Shown here in pieces: positions 36,800 to 44,816 of a stretch of DNA of 64,000 nt (its first letter is position 1; each line of letters opens with the position of its first letter). Made by a program: the position numbers and the translations under genes. This DNA comes from Methylomonas sp. LL1 (GTDB lineage: Bacteria; Pseudomonadota; Gammaproteobacteria; Methylococcales; Methylomonadaceae). Below the pieces are notes generated by a model. The model ran no database searches, was not told the DNA's origin, and saw only the letters and a list, made by a program, of their open reading frames with translations. The DNA lies in the NCBI RefSeq assembly GCF_015711015.1, contig NZ_CP064653.1:2356001-2420000 (forward strand), in the 5' to 3' direction.

Positions 36800-37728
36800 A
36801 GCGCCGCCTTGCCAGTGGCGAAGTCGTTAAAATCACCCACGGGCGAAACGCACAACAGACCGCCCACGGCCCGCGCCGCTTCGGTGGCATATTTCACGCC
36901 GGGATTGCCTGGGGTTTGGTCGTTATCGGCGCAAATAATCAGCTTGGCGTCGGGTCGGTGTTTGCGTATCAATTCGGCCACCCCTCGCAGATTGCCGGCA
37001 CTCATCGCGCAAAAGGTTTGGTAGCCGGTCGCTTCGTACATTGTCGCGCCGGTGGCCCAGCCTTCACAGATAATGCGTTCGGGGGTTGGCTGGCCGATGC
37101 AATGAAACAGCCCGCCCAACTTACCGCCGCTTAAAAAATCCTTGTCTCGATCACCCAGCGCCGGCACCTTGTCGGAAAAAATGGCCTGAAGGTTCCAAAG
37201 CCGGTTTTTTATATCGACCAACGGCACCAGCAGCACATTTTTAACGGTCAGGCTTTGCCATTGGCCGGCATCGTCCTTGATGCGTTTTTGCCAGACTGGC
37301 AACAGCCGCAGCCCGTGCGGGTTTACTTGCTTGCGGATCAGGTAGGGGTGTTGCTCGCCGGTGTCGATGGGTTTGGCTTGATCCCACAAGCGCCGCGCCA
37401 CTTCCACCGCCCGTTCATGTTTCGCGGCTCGGTCGGCTTCGGTTTGCAGCTTGCGCCGTTCGTGCGCTTGGCGTTCTTCGTTGGTTAGCGGTTTGGCCGG
37501 TGCGTCGGCTTTCCAGGTGGCCTTTGTCCCGGCCTTAAAATCTTCGAAGTAACCCGCCGGCTTTGCGCCTTCCAGGTGCAATTTATAAGCCCCGTTCAAA
37601 CTGCCGGATTTATGCCCGACAATATGAAAGCGGTGTAAAACGCCATCGGCAATGATTCGCGGGGGCGGCTCTATGCCGTTCTCAAGCATGGCGGCTTTGA
37701 ATGCGTCTATAATTTCGTGTGTTTGCAT
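36796..37728 (-). CDS. Toprim-domain DNA primase
   Basis: A 310-residue primase-like protein. The Toprim domain is in the C-terminal third, with ICEGWATGATMYEATG (Glu near residue 220) and LIICADNDQTPGN (acidic pair near 265). The N-terminal part resembles the primase-associated region of phage P4-type proteins but lacks a CHC2-type zinc finger. With the DUF927 protein it forms the likely replication module of the element. A 64 bp hairpin separates it from the upstream gene. Confidence 0.85.
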   Translation of the reverse strand: MQTHEIIDAFKAAMLENGIEPPPRIIADGVLHRFHIVGHKSGSLNGAYKLHLEGAKPAGYFEDFKAGTKATWKADAPAKPLTNEERQAHERRKLQTEADRAAKHERAVEVARRLWDQAKPIDTGEQHPYLIRKQVNPHGLRLLPVWQKRIKDDAGQWQSLTVKNVLLVPLVDIKNRLWNLQAIFSDKVPALGDRDKDFLSGGKLGGLFHCIGQPTPERIICEGWATGATMYEATGYQTFCAMSAGNLRGVAELIRKHRPDAKLIICADNDQTPGNPGVKYATEAARAVGGLLCVSPVGDFNDFATGKAAL

Positions 37729-37742
37729 GATTTTCCTTTTTT

Positions 37743-37806
37743 ACGGGCAAGCCTTCCCCGTGGCCGCTTTGCGGCTTTTTTGTTTTTCGAGGTGGGGCTT
37801 GCCCGT
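37743..37806. repeat. Long hairpin between replication genes
   Basis: Perfect 11 bp arms ACGGGCAAGCC / GGCTTGCCCGT enclose a smaller GCCGC-TTT-GCGGC stem. It lies just upstream of the primase start, where it could moderate read-through. Confidence 0.65.
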
Positions 37807-37813
37807 GTTCTGG

Positions 37814-38356
37814 TTAGTCTCGGGCTCTAAGGTTGCGCTCGGCTTCTGCTGTAACCGCGTTGATTAGCTTGTAACATTTAGCCTCGACAAATCCTGTCGA
37901 GGCGATTAGTTTCAAGGTTTCGGCGAAAGGCTCCGCTTCTTCCAGGGATTCAGGAATAAAGCCAACGGTGGTTTTGAGTGTCTCTATCTCAAGCAGCACA
38001 TCGCCTGCGGTTCGAATCAAGTCACTCACCGAGTAAATTAGTTCCGTTGCTGCCGTGCTCGTGTCGTCGTCAAAATCGACCGCCGCCAGGTCGGATAAGT
38101 CGGAAACCTCGCCGCCGCCATTTTTTGGCGTTTCATGCTTCCGCTTGGGCAATGCCGCGCGGGTTGCTACTGCAAAATAAGCCACGCCTTCGCGGTACGG
38201 TTCGATGCAAAAATCGTTTATGTCGTCGGTATAGCTCACGGCCACAATATCGCCGGGCTTTGCCTGCCGGCCACGTTGGAATAATAACCGGGAGCCGGTC
38301 GGCAATCGCGGGGCAAAGGTATCGCCGGCCAAAATGGTTTGAAATTTATCGCTCAT
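37814..38356 (-). CDS. Element protein of unknown function, S24-like N-terminus
   Basis: A 180-residue protein started at 38356, where its ATG overlaps the preceding stop as ATGA. The N-terminal LAGDTFAPRLPTGSRLLF and AKPGDIVAVSY resemble the beta-rich fold of S24/LexA-type domains, but I see no catalytic Ser/Lys pair. The middle is acidic and disordered, and the C-terminal half is helical. A regulatory role is possible but not shown. Confidence 0.65.
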   Translation of the reverse strand: MSDKFQTILAGDTFAPRLPTGSRLLFQRGRQAKPGDIVAVSYTDDINDFCIEPYREGVAYFAVATRAALPKRKHETPKNGGGEVSDLSDLAAVDFDDDTSTAATELIYSVSDLIRTAGDVLLEIETLKTTVGFIPESLEEAEPFAETLKLIASTGFVEAKCYKLINAVTAEAERNLRARD

Positions 38357-38634
38357 GCTTGCGCCCCCGCGTTTTGGGATTCGAGCCACGCAAAGTAACG
38401 ATCTTCGCGGATCAGCACCCGCCTACCATTGCGAACAATCGCCCCGGATTTTTTAAGGCCGTTGGTTTCTTCGTTAAAAATCTGGTGGCGAAGGGTTCCA
38501 ACCGGAAAGGCCGGGTGCTTTTTGCTGAATTGCTGGACGGTAGAATAAAGCCAGGCTGTTTGCTTAGCGTCGGTTTGACTGGCCGCCGGGGTTGCCGTGG
38601 CGGTGCTGGTTTGGTTTTGTGGTGTCATATTCAT
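38353..38634 (-). CDS. Excisionase-like DNA-binding protein
   Basis: A 93-residue protein with a Thr/Ala/Gln-rich start and a winged-helix-like remainder: FSKKHPAFPVGTLRHQIFNE, then GAIVRNGRRVLIREDRYFAWLE. Such proteins are common in islands with this gene order and resemble Xis/AlpA-type directionality factors. It overlaps the next gene by 4 bp. Confidence 0.7.
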   Translation of the reverse strand: MNMTPQNQTSTATATPAASQTDAKQTAWLYSTVQQFSKKHPAFPVGTLRHQIFNEETNGLKKSGAIVRNGRRVLIREDRYFAWLESQNAGAQA

Positions 38635-38713
38635 CCCTTAATTTGTCTGGATTAAACAAGTTTCGCCAAGGCTTGCCGCCGTGACTCGGGGTTGATTAGA
38701 AAATAACGGGACA

Positions 38714-38756
38714 GGGTGCAGTAAAGACGGTGCACGGGTGCATTTTTACTGCACCC
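38714..38756. repeat. 12 bp inverted repeat upstream of the excisionase-like gene
   Basis: GGGTGCAGTAAA / TTTACTGCACCC with a 19 nt loop containing two more TGCAC words. It lies between the unknown 38765 gene and the excisionase-like gene and could be an operator or a terminator; there is no T-run. Confidence 0.6.
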
Positions 38757-38764
38757 TTTGCCGC

Positions 38765-39409
38765 CTATTGTTTTGAAACGAATTTTTCTTTGTTTTCAAT
38801 GCGGATAAGGCCCCGTTTATTTGCCTCAGTCCATGCTCTTTTGAATGCGTCTTTGGAAAATAGATGCGGATCACTACTTGAACAATTGGTTTTTATTGCG
38901 GCCCTTCCGCCCTCTGGAATATTTAATAAATCCTCATAACCAATCGCCCGCGCGGTTTCGCAAATAATCCTAATTTGTTGATCCCTGCGGCCCTCATCGT
39001 TGTGTTTGTCATCGGTCCACCAATTAGCCAGCAAACCAGTCACAGGCCATTGATTGATACTTTGTCGGTAGGCTTTGAATTTCTCCCTCGTTGTGCCAGA
39101 CGTTTTATGAATAAAAATTCTGCCGTCATCTTCTTCAATTGGCGTTTCAAGATATTCAATTTCTAACGGTTCGTTTTGAATGAATTTATTGAACGCTCGA
39201 CGTTTGTATCCAAGCAAGAAAGCAATTTCATCTAGGGTTAAAAAGTCAGGCAACCGGCCAGATTCGGCCTTAATGCGCAATATTTGCCTGTCTTCAGGCT
39301 CGTATTCTGGAACAGGCATCTCTATAGGTGGGATGTATGGGATTTGATAAGGTATACCATCATCATCAAAAGCCCAGTCTTCAAACTCTTTGCCTGGTAA
39401 TCGGATCAT
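38765..39409 (-). CDS. Element protein of unknown function
   Basis: A 214-residue soluble protein I do not recognise. The first 45 residues are acidic and Pro/Ile/Tyr-rich. A helix-turn-helix-like FLTLDEIAFLLGYKRRAFNKF segment follows near residues 56-76, suggesting DNA binding. The base composition is clearly more AT-rich than its neighbours, a sign of separate origin. It starts 52 bp after the toxin gene stop. Confidence 0.65.
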   Translation of the reverse strand: MIRLPGKEFEDWAFDDDGIPYQIPYIPPIEMPVPEYEPEDRQILRIKAESGRLPDFLTLDEIAFLLGYKRRAFNKFIQNEPLEIEYLETPIEEDDGRIFIHKTSGTTREKFKAYRQSINQWPVTGLLANWWTDDKHNDEGRRDQQIRIICETARAIGYEDLLNIPEGGRAAIKTNCSSSDPHLFSKDAFKRAWTEANKRGLIRIENKEKFVSKQ

Positions 39410-39460
39410 AAAAAGCTCTCAGGTAATGACCCCATCACGCACCGCTGAAAATGCTAACGT

Positions 39461-39727
39461 TCATCGATAAACCTCCCGCCGGTGGCCGATCTCGATAACC
39501 AATACAATCAGCTCGTCATCTTCGATCTTACACAAAAGCCGATAGTCGCCCACACGGTAACGCCATAGGCCGGACAGATTGCCTTGTAAAGCTTTGCCCG
39601 TGTTGCGCGGGTTGTCGGCGGACTGTAACCGCTCTTGCAGGAAGGAAACGATGCGCTTTTGCATGGGCTTATCCAGCTTTTGCAGGTCGCGCTTGGCGTC
39701 GTCGGATAACTTAACTGTCCAGGCCAA
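39461..39727 (-). CDS. relE: RelE/ParE-family toxin
   Basis: An 88-residue RelE-type toxin (mRNA interferase fold) with VKLSDDAKRDLQKLDKPMQ, NLSGLWRYRVGDYRLLC and IGHRREVYR, the usual basic residues at the active surface and C-terminal Tyr-Arg. It overlaps the upstream antitoxin gene by 17 bp. It probably stabilises the element. Confidence 0.9.
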   Translation of the reverse strand: MAWTVKLSDDAKRDLQKLDKPMQKRIVSFLQERLQSADNPRNTGKALQGNLSGLWRYRVGDYRLLCKIEDDELIVLVIEIGHRREVYR

Positions 39728-39935
39728 AGGCTTTCACCACGTCATCAAGGCTATGGGAAACCTTGCCGCCGTCCAGGTAGCTTTGATAGGCAACCTCGGC
39801 GCGTTTTGCGTCTTGGCAATCTTCCAGATATTCAAGCAAGGCCGTTTTAACCAGTTGCGCCGGGCTTAGGTGTTGCTGCGTTGCCAGCTCGTTCAATACG
39901 CCGGCGGTTTCGTCGTCGAGTTCTAAGGTCATCAT
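39711..39935 (-). CDS. relB: RelB/ribbon-helix-helix antitoxin
   Basis: A 74-residue antitoxin with an N-terminal ribbon-helix-helix (MTLELDDETAGVLNELA, then LSPAQLVKTALLEYLED) and a C-terminal toxin-wrapping tail. Either of two adjacent Met codons may start it. Gene order antitoxin-toxin is standard. Confidence 0.87.
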   Translation of the reverse strand: MMTLELDDETAGVLNELATQQHLSPAQLVKTALLEYLEDCQDAKRAEVAYQSYLDGGKVSHSLDDVVKAFGLDS

Positions 39936-39975
39936 GGTTTGATCTCGTGTGGTGATTGATGAAATAGGCGGACGG

Positions 39976-41100
39976 TTAAAGGCTGCTGCCTAATATTTTG
40001 GCGTTCATGCTGGCAAGCACGTTGCTTACATGGCTGTCCGATAGGTGCGAATAGCGCCGCACCATTTGCAAGGTTTTATGCCCGAGAATTTCCGCGATTT
40101 CTGCCAGGCTTGCGCCGTTCATCGCCAAATAGCTTGCGGTCGTATGGCGTATGTCATGCCACCGAAAATCGATAACCTCGGCCCGCTTTAGCGCGGTGGC
40201 CCATGCCTTTTTTAGTTCGATAGGCTTATCCGGGCAATCTGGATCAGCGGACGGAAAAACCAGCGCCGTATCAAGCCGCCGCACTTTGGACAATTCACGC
40301 ATGACTTGCAGCGCCACGCCCACCAACGGCACCCGCCGCCGTTCGCCGTTTTTGGTGCTATGCAAGACAATCGCGGCTTGATCCAGGTGGACCACGCCCC
40401 ACGCGGTTTCGGTCGGTGGGTTGGTTGGCACTCTCCAATACAAGTTCATGAGTTCGCCCTGTCTCATGCCGGTCGATAACGCTAGAATAAAGGCCGGATA
40501 AAGCAATGGGTTTGCCGATTCCTTACAGGCCGCCGCCAAATGCTCACGTTCTTGGTCGTCCAGATAACGCACCCGACCCGGTGGTAGCTCGGGCATTTCT
40601 ACGCGTCGATCCCTTAGCGGGCTTTGTTCCAGCCAATGCCATTCATTAACGGCATACTTCAAAACATTCTGAATAACGCCGAAGTATTTTTTTACCGAGT
40701 CGGCAGAAAAAGGCTTCCCGCTTTTGTTGGTTTTCTTTACCAGCTTGTCCCGTGATTGTGCAAATAGCGGGCTTTCAAGGTCGGCCATGACATGCGCCCC
40801 GAGCTCATCCCGCCACCATGCCAGGATAGGCCGCCGGTTGCGTTGTTCCTTGCTGGTAAATTTGACGGGTAGCACGTCGCTTAGGTAGCGGTCGATAGCG
40901 TCGGCGAACGTGTGCTTTTTGGCCTCGGTGGTTTTGAAGTGTCGTCCTTCTCTAATGGCGCTTTCCGTTGACGCTGCCCATTTTTTGGCGTCGGTCAGTC
41001 GCTTAAAGGTTGCGGTTTGTAGTGGGTAGCCTTTAAGCCGCACCCGAACAAAGTAGGAAGTTTCGCCTTCATCGGATAGGCGTTTAGTGATGGTTGCCAT
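39976..41100 (-). CDS. int: Tyrosine-type site-specific integrase
   Basis: A 374-residue phage-type integrase: arm-binding N-terminus (FVRVRLKGYPLQTATFKR), SAM-like core-binding domain (about 65-165), and catalytic domain with STGMRQGELMNL (Arg), HDIRHTTASYL (His-x-x-Arg), LGHKTLQMVRRYSHL (His and the Tyr nucleophile). All catalytic residues are present. It is transcribed away from attR, which lies about 300 bp upstream, and targets tRNA-Arg. Confidence 0.95.
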   Translation of the reverse strand: MATITKRLSDEGETSYFVRVRLKGYPLQTATFKRLTDAKKWAASTESAIREGRHFKTTEAKKHTFADAIDRYLSDVLPVKFTSKEQRNRRPILAWWRDELGAHVMADLESPLFAQSRDKLVKKTNKSGKPFSADSVKKYFGVIQNVLKYAVNEWHWLEQSPLRDRRVEMPELPPGRVRYLDDQEREHLAAACKESANPLLYPAFILALSTGMRQGELMNLYWRVPTNPPTETAWGVVHLDQAAIVLHSTKNGERRRVPLVGVALQVMRELSKVRRLDTALVFPSADPDCPDKPIELKKAWATALKRAEVIDFRWHDIRHTTASYLAMNGASLAEIAEILGHKTLQMVRRYSHLSDSHVSNVLASMNAKILGSSL

Positions 41101-41258
41101 TGTCGCCCCCTTGGGATAGCAACCGGCAATTTGATATGATGCTTTCAGCCATTGCTTAACCCAGCGTGTTAAGTGAATCGGTCAGGGCTTGGTTGATGTT
41201 CGCAGCATCAGCCAGGCCCGTTTTGTTTGTGGTTTTGGATTATAGATTGATCACCCAA

Positions 41259-41280
41259 AATGATCCACTGATGATCCACT
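41259..41280 (+). repeat. Right arm-type site pair ATGATCCACT x2
   Basis: AATGATCCACTGATGATCCACT, matching the pair at 33181-33203 in sequence, orientation and spacing except one spacer base. It lies between the integrase start and attR. Confidence 0.65.
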
Positions 41281-41395
41281 AAACTATAAAAAACCTCGTT
41301 TAATCTCGATAACAGGCAACAATAAAAACATCATAAGTTATTGTTTTATATTGTTGTTATTTGTCGAGACTTGCCGACGCTTTTTATAAATATCG

Positions 41396-41443
41396 CCCTC
41401 CTAAGGGGCAGGTCTGACGTTCGAATCGTCTCCGGGACGCCAT
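41396..41443 (+). repeat. attR: displaced tRNA-Arg 3' end
   Basis: The second copy of the 48 bp att core. Only the tRNA 3' portion is present, so this is not a tRNA gene. Confidence 0.93.
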
Positions 41444-41498
41444 ATAAGCAAAGTGGATTGGCAAAAACCGAAGCCTTTTTTTATCGGCCTTGGGCCAG

Positions 41499-41729
41499 TC
41501 AAAACTGTCCTGATGTAAGAGCCGCCGACACAGCCAAACGCCATTCATCCCTAAGCGACAAGCGTAATCGGACCGGTTCGGTACGAATCAGCCTCGGCGT
41601 GAAACGGCGGACATTGATTTGCTGTTGCTTGCAATACTCGGCTTGCAATAAACCGCTGCGTTGCCACGCATCAATAGGATGAGACCATGTCGATGTTATG
41701 GTCTTACCTATGCCTGATGAAAAAATCAC
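41499..41729 (-). pseudogene. Remnant of an IS66-type accessory TnpA gene
   Basis: The frame contains TWSHPIDAWQRSGLLQAEYC and then KQQQINVRRF, which is the characteristic N-terminal helix-turn-helix of IS66 TnpA-like proteins. The similarity fades after about 50 residues and no tnpB or tnpC follows. It lies just outside attR. Positions 41730-41832 hold nothing recognisable. Confidence 0.5.
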
Positions 41730-41832
41730 AGGATGCCGCTGGCGAAATCCTTTTCATAGGTGGTTTATGGCCGAGCGCTTACTAAAAAGCCGGTGTTACC
41801 CGGCTTAATGTGGCTGAAAGGCAACTTTTTCG

Positions 41833-42072
41833 CTACTCGAAAGAAACCTCTTCCAAACAAGCCAAGCAGCCGAGTCCCCTAGCAAAGTCCTGTATCTCGC
41901 TCGCCATGTGATAGTTGATGATGGAATCCGTCTTTAAATCGATAATCGCGTACTCGATAACACCGTCGCCGCTCTCGAGTCGCGGCTTGTACTTCAATAA
42001 TTTTTTTGATTCCTTAGCCAGTTTACGGTTAACCCTAGCCATTAGCGCGCGAATTGATACCAATTTTTTCAT
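41833..42072 (-). CDS. Hypothetical 79-residue protein
   Basis: A small protein I do not recognise: a strongly basic N-terminus (MARVNRKLAKESKKLLKYKPR), a beta-rich middle (VIEYAIIDLKTDSII) and a C-terminal GCLACLEE. The ATG at 42072 is preceded by GGAGA; a TTG two codons upstream is an alternative. It may be transcribed alone. It has no visible link to mxaL 190 bp upstream. Confidence 0.6.
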   Translation of the reverse strand: MKKLVSIRALMARVNRKLAKESKKLLKYKPRLESGDGVIEYAIIDLKTDSIINYHMASEIQDFARGLGCLACLEEVSFE

Positions 42073-42265
42073 ATTCAATCTCCAGGCGTTGTAACAGAAA
42101 CTTGAGTATAGGGGATTATGTGCAAGTGTGAAATCGCAGTCGGCAAAAATGCCGCAAACCAGTGAAATTTAAGGTTGCATTTTTGTCCATCTTAATGGTC
42201 AATACCGACACGAATTAGGGAGCGTTATCTTGCGTCAAACGCTAGCGGCGACGAGAACCTCGGCT

Positions 42266-43201
42266 TCATTTACCCACCCAAATCAACATCAGCAACAGCA
42301 AAACGGCTGAAGCATAATATCCCCGGATATCCGCATCCAAATCGGTTATCAAGGCAAACTCGGTATTGAGTAGAGCACCTTCCAAGGCTTCGCTGGTTTG
42401 CAAGCGGTGATACGCCAAACCGCTTTCGGCCGCCAATTGTTGCAAATAGCCTTCCTGCAAGGCGCTGAGGTGTTCGGAGCCTGTCGCCGCCTGCTTCCCG
42501 AACGGCGCGTTGCGGGCGTCGTAACCTTCGATTTTTTCCGGATTGAGATCGGATTCGCCAAAGCTTGAACGGTGCGGGACGTCGTCCGGCTCGTAAACGC
42601 CTATGCGTTGCCCCTTGGCGTCGAATTTTGGAATCGCCACCGGCTGCAAGCCGCCGGTACCGACGATCAAGCCCTTGAGCTTACCCTTGACCTCGGCGAA
42701 ATCGGTCCGATAGCGCGAATTCAACGGCGGCGCCTCCTGGCCGTCGCTGATGAATACCAGCGTGGTTTCCTTGTCTTTCAGTAAAGACATCGCATTCAAC
42801 AGGCCGCCGGCGATGCGGCTGTCCGCCGCCCAGGCCATTCGCCAATCCAACGAGTCTATGCTTTTATCCAGCTCGGCGTAACCGGAACAGACTTCCACCG
42901 GCTCGAACAATATCGTCGAACGGCGTTCGGTGAATACGCCTAGACCGACTTGGGACTGGCAGGGTAAACGGCCGATCAAATCTCGCAGACTGTGTTTGAC
43001 GAATTCCAGGCGGCTAATCGCCTTGTCGCCGACACGATAATCCTCGGCATTCATGCTGCGGGTGATGTCGACGACGAAGATCAGCTTATAAACCGGCTGT
43101 TTTTGTATTTGTGTCGGATACAAGACCATGACCAGCAATGCCAATAGCGACAGGCTCAGGCACCAGAAGCGGTAGTCTTTTAATAAGGTGCTGAAATTCA
43201 T
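42266..43201 (-). CDS. mxaL: Methanol dehydrogenase assembly protein MxaL (VWA domain)
   Basis: A 311-residue inner-membrane protein with helices near residues 12-28 and at the C-terminus (about 292-308) and a VWA domain between them. The MIDAS is the variant DITRSMN (Thr instead of the first Ser). In methylotrophs MxaA, MxaC, MxaK and MxaL are needed to insert calcium into methanol dehydrogenase. It closes the operon, 29 bp after mxaK. Confidence 0.88.
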   Translation of the reverse strand: MNFSTLLKDYRFWCLSLSLLALLVMVLYPTQIQKQPVYKLIFVVDITRSMNAEDYRVGDKAISRLEFVKHSLRDLIGRLPCQSQVGLGVFTERRSTILFEPVEVCSGYAELDKSIDSLDWRMAWAADSRIAGGLLNAMSLLKDKETTLVFISDGQEAPPLNSRYRTDFAEVKGKLKGLIVGTGGLQPVAIPKFDAKGQRIGVYEPDDVPHRSSFGESDLNPEKIEGYDARNAPFGKQAATGSEHLSALQEGYLQQLAAESGLAYHRLQTSEALEGALLNTEFALITDLDADIRGYYASAVLLLLMLIWVGK

Positions 43202-43230
43202 GGTGTTGGATCAGGAGAAAAGGCAAAAGG

Positions 43231-43833
43231 CTACGGCAAGCCGCGCGGAAATCCCGGCACCGTGGTCCACAGCTGCGAAGGCTTGGCGGCATCGTTATCA
43301 GGCTCGGCAGGGCTAATACGGTCGAACTCAGGCAAAAGGCGCATCGCCAGTTCCAGGTTGTATTTGGCATCCCAGAAGCCGCTATCCAGCGTCAGCGCCT
43401 GTCGGTAAGCCTGTTTGGCCAGCGTCAGCAACGGCATGGCCTGATTGATGCTGCCGGCTTCGACTTCCACCATCGCTTGAGTCAGATAGACATTGCCCAG
43501 GTTGTAGCGGCTCTGAGACTGCAAGCGGATATCGCCCTGCCCCACGATCAGGCTCAAGGTATCCAGCGCTTCGTCGTAACGCTGCTTTTGCCGCAAATAC
43601 ACCGCGCGAGCCAGACGGACTTGTGGTGAATTACCGTAGGATGGGCTGACGTCAGGAAGCCCATCGCCATCTTTACGCGATTGATGGGCTGCGCCTTGCT
43701 TAGCCCATCCTACCCAATCGGCGATCAACTGGTTTTCCCGGTGAACGCGATACAGACTCCAGCATTGAAAAACGCCTAGCGACAGACTCGCCAGCAGCAG
43801 CGCCCAAATCATTCGATGTTTCAAGGCTCTCAT
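43231..43833 (-). CDS. mxaK: Methanol dehydrogenase accessory protein MxaK
   Basis: A 200-residue protein with one N-terminal membrane helix (about 10-28) and a TPR-like periplasmic part (VRLARAVYLRQKQRYDEALD, then NLGNVYLTQAMVEVEAG). The start at 43833 overlaps the mxaC stop as ATGA. Residues coded by 43713-43636 (VGWAKQGAAHQSR, then KDGDGLPDVSPSY) are a 26-codon in-frame insertion of a palindromic repeat between the helix and the TPR part, without breaking the frame. MxaK takes part in calcium insertion or maturation. Confidence 0.83.
   Translation of the reverse strand: MRALKHRMIWALLLASLSLGVFQCWSLYRVHRENQLIADWVGWAKQGAAHQSRKDGDGLPDVSPSYGNSPQVRLARAVYLRQKQRYDEALDTLSLIVGQGDIRLQSQSRYNLGNVYLTQAMVEVEAGSINQAMPLLTLAKQAYRQALTLDSGFWDAKYNLELAMRLLPEFDRISPAEPDNDAAKPSQLWTTVPGFPRGLP
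43636..43713 (-). repeat. 78 bp palindromic repeat inside mxaK
   Basis: GTAGGATGGGCT...AGCCCATC followed by GATGGGCT...AGCCCATCCTAC. It is a full inverted repeat of exactly 26 codons, so the host frame is kept. It is related in type to the GTAGGGTGGGCAC element at 51331-51393. Confidence 0.8.
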
Positions 43834-44816
43834 CCGTTTCCGACCTCGCATAATTTCAAACCCAGCAACAAGGCGATCAAGCCCGCCAGCCAGCCGTAGC
43901 ACACTCCCGATAAATCGCGCTTGGGGATAGCTTCCAGGTAATGCAGCGGCAACTGTTCCAGACGATTGATGTCGGCAATGGCTTTTTGCATCGCGCCTGG
44001 GTTTTCGGCTTCGTAGGCCTGGTAGGGGATATTCAGACTGGAAAAGAAGCGGTGCAGGTAAAGTTCCGGCATAGCCTGAGCATTGTCGTCGCGACTGTCT
44101 TCGGGCTCGGCGAAAATGCCGGGGCTGTTGTCGGTACGCAGGAACAGCCAGTACAGACGCACCTGCTGTTGTTTGAACAACACCCGCAAGGCTGCTTCGC
44201 TATCCGGGTCTATCACCGCCGCGCCGTCGGATACCAACAATACGATACGCGATCCGCTAACGGTTTGATGATCAAAAAACGACAAGGCCAGCCCCAAACC
44301 CTTGCTGATGTTGGTATAGGCCAGCGCCGGATTGGCCGTGGCATCGATGGCGGCGCGTATTGCCTGTTTATTCTCGGTCAAGGGCATCACGAACAGCGGC
44401 GAAGTACTGTATTCGGCGACGCCGATCAAATCGTGTTCCCGGTGATCGACGAACTCGTTCAGCAGCCGGCGCGCCGCATCGGCCTTGGACTGTTCCGATC
44501 CGCTCGGCGCCTTGCCGGCGAAACTATTGTCCATGCTATTGCTTCTATCCAGCAACAACACGATATTGGCGCCGTGGCCTATGCGTTCGATTTTCTGCTC
44601 CTTCATATACATACCGGACAAGCCCAAAAAAAGCGCGGCCAACGCCGCCATGCCCAGCAGGCGGATCAATATCGTCAGTGTTTGCGACAATGGATCGGCC
44701 GGCAGCATCTCCAGCCACGGATACGGCGCGGTCCGCATGCCGCTACGCAGCAGAGGCACCAGCATCAACAGCAAACCCGATAATACCCAGGGTGTTTCGA
44801 ATGCCAGATTATTCAT
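43830..44816 (-). CDS. mxaC: Methanol dehydrogenase accessory protein MxaC (VWA domain)
   Basis: A 328-residue protein with a BatA-like N-terminus, membrane helices at about 10-27 and 46-66 and at the C-terminus (about 300-320), and a VWA domain with a canonical MIDAS LLDRSNSM near residue 88. The start MNNLAFETPW at 44816 overlaps the mxaA stop as ATGA. It works with MxaA, K and L in calcium insertion. Confidence 0.88.
   Translation of the reverse strand: MNNLAFETPWVLSGLLLMLVPLLRSGMRTAPYPWLEMLPADPLSQTLTILIRLLGMAALAALFLGLSGMYMKEQKIERIGHGANIVLLLDRSNSMDNSFAGKAPSGSEQSKADAARRLLNEFVDHREHDLIGVAEYSTSPLFVMPLTENKQAIRAAIDATANPALAYTNISKGLGLALSFFDHQTVSGSRIVLLVSDGAAVIDPDSEAALRVLFKQQQVRLYWLFLRTDNSPGIFAEPEDSRDDNAQAMPELYLHRFFSSLNIPYQAYEAENPGAMQKAIADINRLEQLPLHYLEAIPKRDLSGVCYGWLAGLIALLLGLKLCEVGNG

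Larger units (their letters stand above)
33137..41443. mobile_element. 8.3 kb integrative element in tRNA-Arg(CCT)
   Basis: The element is bounded by 48 bp direct repeats and carries, on the minus strand, from right to left: a tyrosine integrase, a RelE-type toxin-antitoxin pair, an unknown protein, an excisionase-like protein, a small acidic-tailed protein, a Toprim primase, a DUF927 helicase-like protein and RadC. No structural phage genes, relaxase or conjugation genes are visible. A small replicating satellite or mobilisable island is the best fit: its own primase and helicase, plus a possible origin at 34381-34608, point to replication after excision. Codon use and GC are close to the host except for the 38765-39409 gene, which is AT-richer. 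Confidence 0.92.

Noticed and set aside
41396..41443. Second tRNA-Arg gene
   Set aside because: Only the 3' half is present; the D arm and 5' acceptor strand are missing. It is the displaced attachment site.
41341..41682. Plus-strand ORF across attR
   Set aside because: It runs through the tRNA fragment and has no ribosome binding site or family signal.
43941..44783. 280-codon plus-strand ORF
   Set aside because: It is antisense to mxaC, and the mxaC frame has clear VWA motifs and coupled overlaps.
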